From Salinibacterium hongtaonis (GTDB lineage: Bacteria > Actinomycetota > Actinomycetes > Actinomycetales > Microbacteriaceae), in the NCBI RefSeq assembly GCF_003065485.1, contig NZ_CP026951.1:1860001-1924000 (forward strand): a stretch of 64,000 nucleotides of DNA, in the 5' to 3' direction. Shown in pieces: positions 45,763 to 53,508 of this stretch. The translations under genes and the position numbers were made by a program. The notes beneath the pieces were generated by a model. It was given only the letters and a program-made list of their open reading frames with translations. It searched no databases and was not told the DNA's origin. Position 1 is the stretch's first letter; the number at the start of each line of letters is the position of its first letter.

Positions 45763-45796
45763 ATTGTGGGCTGCCACAATTCGCGCCACACTGTGG
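45763..45796. promoter_or_regulatory. paired palindromes between the FMO operon and pucR-like gene
   Basis: ATTGTGG and CCACAAT are separated by GCTG (45763-45780), and six bases later CCACA and TGTGG are separated by one base (45786-45796). Both share the CCACA/TGTGG half-site. They lie in the divergent promoter space, about 95 bases before the FMO start and directly before the likely pucR-like start. Binding by the PucR-type protein is the obvious inference. Confidence 0.55.
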
Positions 45797-45798
45797 GG

Positions 45799-46944
45799 GT
45801 GAAGCCCGCCCCAGACTGGTCCCCCGTCACGATGGTGATTGACCGCGTCGCCACAGACGACGAGCTTCTCCGCAGTGTGGTGACGTCGGTTCGGGTGCTC
45901 GTGCGCGAATCCGCCGCCCTGAGCACGGCCGACATCGTGGGGCACACCCGCGCACTCATCTTCGCCGCCACCCGCGCCATCGCCGACCGCAGAGCGCCCA
46001 CCCAAGCCGAGCTGTCATTCGTCGAAGACTTCGCCGTGACGCGGGCCAGCCAGGGCGTTCCCCTCGAATCCGTGCTCGGGGCGGTTCATGTCTCCGAGCG
46101 CACCATCTGGGCACGAGCGCGCGAGCTGGCCGCTGAATCCGGGCTCTCGCCCGATCTGTTGCTCGACGCGCGCGAGCTCTATGACGACTGGGCAGAGGCC
46201 GTGCGAACGCGCATCATTATGGCGCACAGGGCGGCCTCCTCCGGGCCGACGCCATCCGCTCAGGATCGCGATGCATCCGTGGTTCGTCGCCTTCTCGAGG
46301 GCGGCACCGCGGCGACCCTCGCGGCGACAGAGGTCGGCTTGCCCATTCAGCGCCACCTGTGGGTGGTGATTGGTCACGGCGCAGACACGGCGCACTGGCA
46401 GGGAATGTTGGGATCCTCCCGCACATCACTGGGCACAACCTCCGTGTCGGCCCGGCTCGACGGATGGTTTGCGGCCGTAACATCGCGCGACCCTCGCGCG
46501 CTGCCTCAATCCCGTGCGGCCGCCGGGCCCGCCGGTGGGTTCGCGGGGCCGGTCGATGCTGACGAGCTGGTCACCGCTCGGCGGTTAGCCGCAGCCGCCC
46601 TCACGGCAGCGCAGTCTCGCGGAATAACCGGACTCGTTCACGTCGCAGAAGTGCCCACCCTTGCCGCGCTCACCGACCGCCCCGACCTGGCCGCGATGCT
46701 CGCCGATCACCACGCGTCGTCCTGGAGTCAGTTCGGCGCGAGCGGCCCTGTGATCGCCCAGACGGTGGTCGCGTGGCTCGACGCCGATCGCGACGTAAAC
46801 CTCGCCGCGGAATCGCTTTTCGTGCACCCCAACACCGTGCGCAACCGAGTGCAGGGCTTCAGCGAAATCACCGAAATAGATGTCACCTCCACCCTCGGTG
46901 CGATGGACGCCTGGTGGCTCTGCACGACCTGGCTCGCTCTCTAG
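45799..46944 (+). CDS. PucR-family transcriptional regulator
   Basis: About 381 residues. The C-terminal HTH_30 domain is typical of PucR/CdaR regulators: AWLDADRDVNLAAESLFVHPNTVRNRVQGF near the end, with DVTSTLGAMDAWW closing. The middle resembles the GGDEF-like domain of the family, and the N-terminal half has a helical RsbRD-like region (VTRASQGVPLESVLGAVHVSERTIWARARELA). The start is unsure: GTG 45799 clears the palindromes; ATG 45832 is possible; an open frame reaches 45766 but begins inside a palindrome. It is divergent from the FMO operon and probably activates it. Confidence 0.85.
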   Translation: MKPAPDWSPVTMVIDRVATDDELLRSVVTSVRVLVRESAALSTADIVGHTRALIFAATRAIADRRAPTQAELSFVEDFAVTRASQGVPLESVLGAVHVSERTIWARARELAAESGLSPDLLLDARELYDDWAEAVRTRIIMAHRAASSGPTPSAQDRDASVVRRLLEGGTAATLAATEVGLPIQRHLWVVIGHGADTAHWQGMLGSSRTSLGTTSVSARLDGWFAAVTSRDPRALPQSRAAAGPAGGFAGPVDADELVTARRLAAAALTAAQSRGITGLVHVAEVPTLAALTDRPDLAAMLADHHASSWSQFGASGPVIAQTVVAWLDADRDVNLAAESLFVHPNTVRNRVQGFSEITEIDVTSTLGAMDAWWLCTTWLAL

Positions 46945-47030
46945 ATCCGAACGCGGCGGCGATGCGGTACGCGTCGGAGCCATGTGGAGAACTTGCGACC
47001 CTGCAGGCCGCCCGTCGTTATCGTGTGCGA

Positions 47031-47591
47031 ATGCCCTTGCGCGCGCTCACTGCCCTCACGCTGCTCATCCTCACGGCGTCACTGGCGGCGTGCGCCGAGA
47101 CGCAGCCCGCAGAGCCCTCCCCCGTTGCCAGCCCCTCGGCCAGCTCCCCGCTGTTTGCCTCCGAAGACGAAGCCACGCAAGCAGCGGATGCCCTCATCAA
47201 GGAGTACTGGGCGGCAACGAACACCGTGTTCAAGGCCGGTGGGCAAGGAGTGGAGATTCTTGAGCCACTCGTCACCGAGCGCCGCATGGCATCTGAGCTC
47301 GTCGGCGTTGAGATCTTCCAGAGAGGCGAGTTCACGCAGGTCGGCGACTACTCAGTAGACGGCACGCGTTTCCAGCAGATGTTCGAAGCCAACGATGCCG
47401 TACATCTAATTGCGGAAACCTGCGTTGACTACTCGGGCGTCAAGGCTTTCAACGCGAAAGGCGAAGAGGCCGTCCGAAAGAACAAGGCCCCGAGATTTCA
47501 TCATCAGGTGACCATCCATGTCACCATGAGCTCTGGCAACAGAGTGATGCGTCTCGACGACAGCGAACCCAGGCCCGAGTCAACGTGTTAG
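47031..47591 (+). CDS. lipoprotein, paralogue of the one at 48.5 kb
   Basis: A 186-residue protein from ATG 47031. The signal has RAL, a hydrophobic core (TALTLLILTASLAA) and a lipobox ending at Cys21 (LAAC). A serine/proline linker is followed by a domain with ADALIKEYWAATNTVFKAGG, ILEPLVTE, AETCVDYSG and a terminal cysteine (ESTC). The same pattern, at the same spacing, is in the gene at 48517-49083, so the two are paralogues. The two mature-domain cysteines may form a disulfide. No known family is recognised. It overlaps the next gene by 7 bases. Confidence 0.8.
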   Translation: MPLRALTALTLLILTASLAACAETQPAEPSPVASPSASSPLFASEDEATQAADALIKEYWAATNTVFKAGGQGVEILEPLVTERRMASELVGVEIFQRGEFTQVGDYSVDGTRFQQMFEANDAVHLIAETCVDYSGVKAFNAKGEEAVRKNKAPRFHHQVTIHVTMSSGNRVMRLDDSEPRPESTC

Positions 47592-48379
47592 TCCTCATCG
47601 CTCTCGCGACGTCGATAGCTCTCTCTAACCTCGCGTCCTCGACACCCCCAGAACCGCCACCTGCACCAGAACACCAAGACTGGCAGACCACCCTCGACGA
47701 TGGTGCCGTCAGAATCACCGGACAGAAAGAACTAATCCCAGCACTGCCTGGCGACGACCAGCGCGCATCACTCCCGTCGGTCCGCATCGCCCCCGTCTCG
47801 ACTCCGGTCGACCTCGGCCCGCGCGACCTCTGCTCCGCCCGGGTATGGGTCGACGGCAGGTGCTGGGATCTCACCGAACCTCGCGACCCCGCCGCACCGG
47901 TCACCATCGAGGACTTTATCTCGTTCGCCCCGGCCCCGGCGCGTGCAGCATCGGAGCCCGGAGCCTTCGCGGTTCGCAACCTGCACACCAACTTCGTCGC
48001 AGAAGCCGGAGTCCACATTCGGTCTGGCGAGCTATTGGGCCAGCCAGCTTCCGCCGAGTTCAGGCCAGTCGCCTACCAGTGGCTCTACGGTGACGGCACG
48101 TCGCGGATGACCACCAGCGCGGGTGCGAGTTGGCACCAACTCGGCCTGCGCGAGTTCGACCCAACGGCGACAAGCCACGTGTATTCGCAGAAAGGAACCG
48201 TCACGGTCACCCTCGTGACGCATTACGCCGTTCGGGCGTCGTACGCCGACGGGATTTGGTGGTCAGTGCCGGGAACCCTTGCCATCGCCTCACCGCCGCT
48301 ATCTCTCGAGGTGCTGTCGATCAACACCGTGCTCGTCGATCGCGACTGCGGTGAATCCCCCTCCGGTCCAGGGTGTTGA
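47585..48379 (+). CDS. exported protein with PKD-like domain
   Basis: A 264-residue protein starting at GTG 47585, overlapping the upstream lipoprotein stop. A hydrophobic N-terminus (VLIALATSIALSNLASS) looks like a signal peptide or anchor. The middle is unfamiliar and includes a likely disulfide pair (RDLCSARVWVDGRCWDL). Residues about 165-220 read like a PKD/Ig-type fold: YQWLYGDGTS, then TSHVYSQKGTVTVTLVT. It ends with RDCGESPSGPGC, so like its two neighbours it has a C-terminal cysteine. Function is unknown, but the operon context suggests a shared envelope role. Confidence 0.72.
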   Translation: MLVLIALATSIALSNLASSTPPEPPPAPEHQDWQTTLDDGAVRITGQKELIPALPGDDQRASLPSVRIAPVSTPVDLGPRDLCSARVWVDGRCWDLTEPRDPAAPVTIEDFISFAPAPARAASEPGAFAVRNLHTNFVAEAGVHIRSGELLGQPASAEFRPVAYQWLYGDGTSRMTTSAGASWHQLGLREFDPTATSHVYSQKGTVTVTLVTHYAVRASYADGIWWSVPGTLAIASPPLSLEVLSINTVLVDRDCGESPSGPGC

Positions 48380-48516
48380 CGCACAGACCCGAACGGCACG
48401 GCGATGGAGACGGCGATGGCGAGCCCCTTCCCTCACAGCCTTAGGCCACTGCTCGACTGAACACGACGCTGTGGATACCAACCCGCCACCGCACATCCGC
48501 CGATTAGCTGGGCGGC

Positions 48517-49083
48517 ATGACTCCTCGAACCCTCAGCGCCACCGTGCTTGCCCTAATCTGCACTCTCAGCCTGACCGCGTGCATCCCCTTGCCCATTCCC
48601 GTCACAGAGCCAGGCCGCCCTGCTCCCTCGGGTTCTCCCGTTGTCAACTTCATAGCGACCGAGGCATCGGCGGATGCAACGATTTTCGCGTACTGGAACG
48701 CCGTGGCTGAGACATACACGTCAGGGGGTGTCGACCTCGAAGCGCTCGAAGCCGTCACCACAGAGAGCACCCTGCGCGACGAAGAATCGGTAGCCAAGAC
48801 ATTTGCCGCAAGCGGAGTAATGGTCATCCCCGAATATCGACTGAGTGAAGCCCAGTTTGAGCAGCTGTACGTCGAGAATAGACAGCTGTTCCTCGTGGTC
48901 TCCACCTGCATTGATTACTCGCTGGCCCGCGTCGTTGATTCAGCCGGCGAGCAGAAGCATCTCAGACCAGATGCCCCGCGGGCGGTTGCCCACGTGAAGA
49001 TGAGGGTCGACGACCCCGACAAGTTCGCGGGGCTTCGCATCGCAGGCTGGACCGAAATGCTGGGGCCGGGCATGGGCTGTTAG
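48517..49083 (+). CDS. lipoprotein, paralogue of the one at 47.0 kb
   Basis: A 188-residue protein from ATG 48517. The signal peptide ends in a lipobox (LTAC, Cys22). The mature domain repeats the pattern of the 47031-47591 protein: ATIFAYWNAVAETYTSGGVDLEALEAVTTE, VVSTCIDYSL and a terminal cysteine (GPGMGC). It is separated from the PKD-like gene by 137 bases that hold no supported gene, so it may have its own promoter. A perfect hairpin terminator lies 49 bases after the stop. Function is unknown. Confidence 0.8.
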   Translation: MTPRTLSATVLALICTLSLTACIPLPIPVTEPGRPAPSGSPVVNFIATEASADATIFAYWNAVAETYTSGGVDLEALEAVTTESTLRDEESVAKTFAASGVMVIPEYRLSEAQFEQLYVENRQLFLVVSTCIDYSLARVVDSAGEQKHLRPDAPRAVAHVKMRVDDPDKFAGLRIAGWTEMLGPGMGC

Positions 49084-49132
49084 AGCCAGTGTGGCCCGAG
49101 CACCCACGGAAAATAACACCGCCGTTAACGAG

Positions 49133-49160
49133 GAAAACCCCCGGCATGCCGGGGGTTTTC
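49133..49160. terminator. 28-base perfect palindrome, bidirectional terminator
   Basis: GAAAACCCCCGGCA pairs perfectly with TGCCGGGGGTTTTC (49133-49160). The GC core ends in A4 on one side and T4 on the other, so it can stop transcription both from the plus-strand lipoprotein gene and from the minus-strand tRNA-Glu, which ends seven bases away. Confidence 0.88.
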
Positions 49161-49166
49161 TGAGCG

Positions 49167-49239
49167 TGACCCCAACCGGATTCGAACCGGTGTTACCGCC
49201 GTGAGAGGGCGGCGTACTAGGCCGCTATACGATGGGGCC
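49167..49239 (-). tRNA. tRNA-Glu (CTC anticodon)
   Basis: On the minus strand a 73-base cloverleaf folds. The acceptor arm is GGCCCCA with TGGGGTC and discriminator A. The anticodon arm CCGCC-CTCTCAC-GGCGG holds CTC. The T arm is ACCGG-TTCGAAT-CCGGT. CCA is not encoded. It is followed by a strong terminator and lies near gltX and tRNA-Gln. Confidence 0.96.
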
Positions 49240-49329
49240 AGTCACGCGCTTCCGGCCTAAGCTGGCCGGGCAACTCAAAGAGTATGACACACGACCTGCC
49301 CCTCTCCCAAACTGAGCGGTGGTCGTGTC

Positions 49330-50247
49330 TTAGAGAATCGGCGCCAGCACGAGCAGGGCGCCGGGCCTGACCTCAACCTCGACCGGCAGCATCCCGATGC
49401 GCTCCCCATCGGCATAGGCCACGACATCATCCGATTCCAGCCGGATGCTCTTGCCGCGTCGAATGGTCACCGCCGGGTTGCCAACATGGCGCCCCTTGAA
49501 CACCAGCGGGAACAGTCGGATGAACCGCAGCTTGGGCAGCGAGCCCACGATGAATACGTCCAGCAGCCCGTCGTCAAACTGGGCATCGGGGGTTATGAGC
49601 ATTCCCCCGCCGATGGAGGTGCCGTTGGACACGGAGACAAGCATGCCCTTCGTGTCTACCGGGTCGCCGTCGATGGTGACCCGGTAGCGGATGGGGCGAA
49701 ACCACAGCAGCTCCCACACCATCGCGAGCGTATAGCGGCGGGGGCCTCTCGGCCATGCCATGTGATTCGCGCGCTCGTTGACAATCGCGTCGAAGCCCGC
49801 AGAGAGAACGCCGGCAAACCAGCGAACGGTGCCGTCCGCCGCGGTGACTCGCCCCGCATCGATGCGGCGCGGCTCGTGATCGAGCTCGGCAAGGAGCATG
49901 CGAATGGCGGCCTCGGTGTTGTCGAGCGGAAGGCCGAGGGCCCGGGCAACGTCGTTCCCGGTGCCAGAGGGAATGATGCCCAGACTCACAGAGCTGTCGG
50001 CAATGAGGTTGACCCCCAGACTCACCATGCCGTCCCCGCCCACAACGACGAGCGCATCTGCCCCCATGCGCAACTCCGCGGCCACGGCCTCCCGCAGTTC
50101 GTCATACGACGGCATCGACAGCGCCGTGACGTCATGGCCCGCTTCTTCGAGCGCAGTCACAACGGGTGGAGCCGCCTCAAGTCCCAACCCGAACGCTGCA
50201 CGGGGATTGATTGCCACGATGATCGTGAGCGGGGTCGTCGAAGGCAT
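49330..50247 (-). CDS. diacylglycerol kinase-family lipid kinase
   Basis: A 305-residue soluble kinase-fold protein. The nucleotide motifs are GGDGMVSLG (residues 70-78) and PSGTGNDVARALG (93-105), both typical of DagK/YegS-like enzymes. In the family, ATP is used to phosphorylate diacylglycerol or another lipid with the catalytic base in the C-terminal beta-sandwich, where DAQFDDGLLDVFIVG is seen here. The exact lipid is unknown. It is a single minus-strand gene between tRNA-Glu and a divergent MBL hydrolase. Confidence 0.88.
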   Translation of the reverse strand: MPSTTPLTIIVAINPRAAFGLGLEAAPPVVTALEEAGHDVTALSMPSYDELREAVAAELRMGADALVVVGGDGMVSLGVNLIADSSVSLGIIPSGTGNDVARALGLPLDNTEAAIRMLLAELDHEPRRIDAGRVTAADGTVRWFAGVLSAGFDAIVNERANHMAWPRGPRRYTLAMVWELLWFRPIRYRVTIDGDPVDTKGMLVSVSNGTSIGGGMLITPDAQFDDGLLDVFIVGSLPKLRFIRLFPLVFKGRHVGNPAVTIRRGKSIRLESDDVVAYADGERIGMLPVEVEVRPGALLVLAPIL

Positions 50248-50323
50248 TCCTAGATCTTGGCAGTAGCGGGGAATGCGCAGTGCGCGCCGGGCCGGAGCGA
50301 GCTTTGCGGCCTAGGATTCTGAC

Positions 50324-50956
50324 ATGCGCATCACTAAACGCGAACATGCCTGCCTCGACGTCGAGAAGAATGGCGAGCGCCTCATTATCGATCCCGGCTC
50401 ATTCACGGCCCCGTTCGATGTCGACGGCATCGTTGCCGTCGTGGTCACGCATGAGCACCCCGACCATTGGACCCCCGAGCACCTCAGCCGCATTCTGGAT
50501 GCCAACCCCGGCATCCCCATCTATGGCCCTCCCGGGGTGGTCTCCGCAGCGAAAGACTTTGCTGTCACCGCCGTTGCGGAGGGAGACGAAATCTCCGCCG
50601 GCGGATTCACGCTTCGTTTCTTCGGGCGCGACCACGCGGTGATCCACTCGTCGATTCCGGTGGTCAACAACGTGGGCGTGCTCGTCGATGGCACGCTCTA
50701 TTACCCGGGCGACTCGTACACGGTTCCCCCGGTGGCTGTCGAGCTGCTCGCCACGCCCGCGGGCGGTCCGTGGCTCAAGATCGGCGAGGTCATCGACTTC
50801 GTGCTCACGGTGCGCCCTGCGAGGGCGTTCCCCACGCACACCGCCCCGCTCTCCCCCATCGGAATCGGCATGGTCAACAGCCGTCTCACCGAGCAGGTCG
50901 CCACATTCGGCGGCACCTACCTTGCACTGGAGCCCGGCGACACGATCGACGCTTAG
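50324..50956 (+). CDS. MBL-fold metallo-hydrolase (UlaG-like)
   Basis: A 210-residue metallo-beta-lactamase-fold hydrolase from ATG 50324 after AGGA. The metal-binding HxHxDH motif is His43, His45, Asp47, His48 in THEHPDHW. A later FFGRDHAVIHS and FPTHTAPLSP supply the usual downstream histidines. The short size and the ending LEPGD are typical of UlaG-like/YycJ-like bacterial members with unknown small-molecule substrates. It overlaps the convergent gene downstream by 4 bases. Confidence 0.87.
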   Translation: MRITKREHACLDVEKNGERLIIDPGSFTAPFDVDGIVAVVVTHEHPDHWTPEHLSRILDANPGIPIYGPPGVVSAAKDFAVTAVAEGDEISAGGFTLRFFGRDHAVIHSSIPVVNNVGVLVDGTLYYPGDSYTVPPVAVELLATPAGGPWLKIGEVIDFVLTVRPARAFPTHTAPLSPIGIGMVNSRLTEQVATFGGTYLALEPGDTIDA

Positions 50957-51750
50957 CGGCGGAGGTTCGGCGACGAATCCTCCGAGTCGAGGCCGCCTAC
51001 GCGGCGCAACACGGCAGAAAGCAGCGAGCCAGCAGCATCCGGAATCACGTGGTGGTTCAGGTAGATGCCCTCCAGCCACGACAGCACCTCGCCCGCAGGC
51101 AGGCCCACCTTCTCCCAGTCGATGCCGCGCAGCGCCTTGGTGCGGGGAAGCCCCGTGCGGGGGTCCGTCCAGGCCTCGGCAATAGCGAGATTCGGCTCAC
51201 CATCCACAACGGGCGTCCATGAGAGCGCAATCGGATGGTCGTCGCCATCGATGTGGTCGTGCGACACGGTGCCGGCACCCAGCCACGGCAGGGTCATCAG
51301 TTCCCCCTCGACCTCAACCTCGACGAGGTCGAGCTGCACCGGCTCCTCGACCTCGCAAATGTAGAGGTCGTAGCCCAGCTCATGCCACGCCGCGGCCTGC
51401 GAAATGTCGTCGAGGAGCTCGGGGCACAGCGCGTGCATGTCGAGCATGAGCAGGGTTGCCCACTCCACGAGCACCCGCGTATCGGCGGGCGACCAGGGGC
51501 TCGCCTCGATGTCTTCCCCGTGCGGGCCATGAAAGTGAAAGTCGACCCCGGCATCGGATGCTTCCAGGTGGATCTGCCCCGAAGCAAAGTCCACAAAGAG
51601 GCCGCTCATGCGCTCATCGTCGTCCCAGTCGAGCGCGAGCTCGGGCTCGCCCAGGTGCGGAGGCAGAGTCACCGACGCTGCCCGCTTCGGTCCGAGATTG
51701 AGAACGGCGCGAAGTTGGGTGTTGGGCATGCGCAAGCTGAGATCGGTCAC
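50953..51750 (-). CDS. conserved-looking protein of unknown function
   Basis: A 265-residue acidic soluble protein starting at GTG 51750. It has no signal peptide or membrane segment. Visible features are an Asp/Glu-rich N-terminal half (DWDDDERMSGLFVDF), a His/Pro-Gly patch (VDFHFHGPHGED), HDHIDGDDHPIALSW, which could bind metal, and a C-terminal helix set (EVLSWLEGIYLNH). I do not recognise a family. Its 3' end overlaps the MBL gene by 4 bases. High coding-like third-position GC and full length support that it is real. Confidence 0.7.
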   Translation of the reverse strand: MTDLSLRMPNTQLRAVLNLGPKRAASVTLPPHLGEPELALDWDDDERMSGLFVDFASGQIHLEASDAGVDFHFHGPHGEDIEASPWSPADTRVLVEWATLLMLDMHALCPELLDDISQAAAWHELGYDLYICEVEEPVQLDLVEVEVEGELMTLPWLGAGTVSHDHIDGDDHPIALSWTPVVDGEPNLAIAEAWTDPRTGLPRTKALRGIDWEKVGLPAGEVLSWLEGIYLNHHVIPDAAGSLLSAVLRRVGGLDSEDSSPNLRR

Positions 51751-51822
51751 AGTGAAATCTTAGGCTCGACCGCACCCGCTCGTGGCCGCTGCATGGCCGA
51801 CCGGTGAATAGAGCCCGCTCAG

Positions 51823-51878
51823 CTAGGCCGCGCTGCACCTAGCCCGAACGGCAACTAGCCTGCGCTGCAGCTACCCCG
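51823..51878. repeat. imperfect 24-base direct repeat, two copies
   Basis: Two copies (51823-51846 and 51855-51878), starts 32 bases apart, share CTAG-GC-GCGCTGCA-CTA-CCCG with four mismatches. The second copy runs into the 3' end of the DUF2795 gene. The 120-base space around them holds no other gene. The function is unknown. Confidence 0.6.
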
Positions 51879-52119
51879 CAAGGGCCAACTGCTTGGATCC
51901 CGACTCCACGCGGGAAGCCGCGCTTCCCGGAGCCGGCTGCTCGGCGAGCGCCTGGCAAATCGCCCACGCCCCACCATACGAACCCTCTGGCAGGGTCTCC
52001 AGCCATGCGGCCATGCGGCTATCTGCGCCGTCACGGCGAATGAGCCGCATAACGTCGTCGCGGGTTGCCGGGTACTCCAGACGGGTGAGCGCCTCGCGAA
52101 GGGTGCTGATTGTATCCAT
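51871..52119 (-). CDS. DUF2795-like small protein
   Basis: An 82-residue soluble protein starting at ATG 52119, seven bases after GAGAGG. The sequence LTRLEYPATRDDVMRLIRR followed by WLETLPEGSYGG and a short helix is the DUF2795 pattern, common in actinobacteria and of unknown function. It is alone between the unknown 265-residue protein and tRNA-Gln. Confidence 0.75.
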   Translation of the reverse strand: MDTISTLREALTRLEYPATRDDVMRLIRRDGADSRMAAWLETLPEGSYGGAWAICQALAEQPAPGSAASRVESGSKQLALAG

Positions 52120-52251
52120 GGTTGCGCCTCTCAGCTAGAACTCAGGAATTGGTCTTGTGAGCACGAGAATAGGCACTTCTTCTCGTCTGCGCCACCCACT
52201 GCGTGAACCACGCCGCAGAAGTCCGAGACAGCGCCCTAAGCGCCCGGGCAA

Positions 52252-52282
52252 CAAAAAACTCCCCGCACCTGTGCAGGGAGTT
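52252..52282 (-). terminator. rho-independent terminator of tRNA-Gln
   Basis: On the minus strand AACTCCCTGCAC pairs with GTGCGGGGAGTT around AG (one G-T pair), and a run of T follows (complement of 52253-52258). It begins six bases after the tRNA-Gln CCA end, so it is a textbook terminator for that tRNA. Confidence 0.9.
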
Positions 52283-52287
52283 CATGA

Positions 52288-52362
52288 TGGCTGGGGTACC
52301 TGGACTCGAACCAAGAACAACGGTACCAGAAACCGCCGTGTTGCCAATTACACCATACCCCA
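52288..52362 (-). tRNA. tRNA-Gln (CTG anticodon)
   Basis: On the minus strand a cloverleaf begins TGGGGTA (acceptor, paired to TACCCCA), with D loop TGTAATTGGCA, anticodon stem ACGGC/GTACCGT region holding CTG in GGTTTCTGGTACC, and T arm CTTGG-TTCGAGT-CCAGG. The discriminator is G and the CCA end is encoded (52288-52290), unlike the nearby tRNA-Glu. Confidence 0.94.
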
Positions 52363-52503
52363 ATGGTTTCCGGTCAAGACCGGCACCGAGAGACCACTTT
52401 ACCCTACGCCGAGACCCATTTCGAACCAGTCCCCCAGCCCGGGTGCGTCGCGGGCTTTGCTCAGATCTCGGCCCACCGGCGCGACCGAGTTCTGGTGATC
52501 GGA

Positions 52504-53508
52504 TTAGCGTCGGTGCGCTGTCGGAATGCCGATCAGGTCCCGGTTGATCGTGGCCGCGACCCGGCCGCCGGCCCCCGCCGCCACGATGAGCTGCTGCGGC
52601 CCCGGGGAGGTGATATCGCCCGCCGCATAGATTCCGGGGTGACTGGTTCGCCCATCACGATCCACCGTGAGCAGGCCCCAGCCATCGGAATCGAGGTTCA
52701 ACGACGCAGCGCATTCCAGCTGAGCGTGCCACTTGGGCCGCACAAAACCGCCCGAGACCTCGATCACATCGCCCTCGACGAGCCGGATGCCTTTGACGCC
52801 CTCTCGGTCGCCCTCAACATCCGCAATGGGCCTGCGCTCGATGCGAACGCCGCGCTCGACCAGGCGCGCCTCCTGGCCGGGCGTCACCGCATCCGCACCG
52901 TTCGTAAACACCGTGAGGTGATCGCTCCACTGGGCGATGAGCATGGCGCGCCAGGCAATGTCGGATGTCTCGCCGATCAAAGCAATCGGGCGATCGCTGT
53001 ATTCGTAGCCGTCGCAGGCAACGCAGCTAAAAAGACCCATGCCATAGAACGAGCGGATGCTGGGCAGCTGCGGCAGCTCCTCGCGAAGCCCCGTCGCCAA
53101 CAAAACGGTTGCCGTGCGCACAACACGGTCGGGTTGCCCGTTGATGCCCTTGGCCTGAATCTCGAACAGCCCGGTCGACCCCGTCGTATGGGTATCGCTG
53201 CTGTAGACAGGCTCCCCCGGCTCCGCGAGGGCCGTGATGGAGGTCACCCGGGCGAGCTGATGTTCCGCCTCGGGGTAGGCAAGATATTCCTCGCGCCCCA
53301 GCTTGCGTAGCTCATGCGGAGGAGTGTTATCGCGGGTGAGAAAGCCGTGCGAGATGAGCGTGGCCGAGTGACGGGGACGGTTGCTGTCGAGCACGAGCAC
53401 GCGGCGGCGCGCGCGCACCAGGTTGAGCCCGGCGCTCAGCCCCGCAGGGCCTGCACCGACGACCACGACGTCGTAATCATCCGGTTGCCTCTGCACCATA
53501 TCGATCAC
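52504..53508 (-). CDS. thioredoxin-reductase-like FAD/NAD(P)-dependent oxidoreductase
   Basis: A 334-residue enzyme starting at GTG 53508, overlapping the gltX stop (GTGA). The FAD motif GAGPAG is near residue 19, the redox-active CxxC is present in [10 protein letters not shown] (about residues 160-169), and the late FAD motif GIYAAGD with TSPGPQQL is there. The NADPH region [11 protein letters not shown] differs from the classical GGGxxA motif, so the electron donor may differ. It is an atypical TrxB-like protein, as in other Microbacteriaceae. It is downstream of gltX, perhaps by chance. Confidence 0.85.
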   Translation of the reverse strand: MIDMVQRQPDDYDVVVVGAGPAGLSAGLNLVRARRRVLVLDSNRPRHSATLISHGFLTRDNTPPHELRKLGREEYLAYPEAEHQLARVTSITALAEPGEPVYSSDTHTTGSTGLFEIQAKGINGQPDRVVRTATVLLATGLREELPQLPSIRSFYGMGLFSCVACDGYEYSDRPIALIGETSDIAWRAMLIAQWSDHLTVFTNGADAVTPGQEARLVERGVRIERRPIADVEGDREGVKGIRLVEGDVIEVSGGFVRPKWHAQLECAASLNLDSDGWGLLTVDRDGRTSHPGIYAAGDITSPGPQQLIVAAGAGGRVAATINRDLIGIPTAHRR

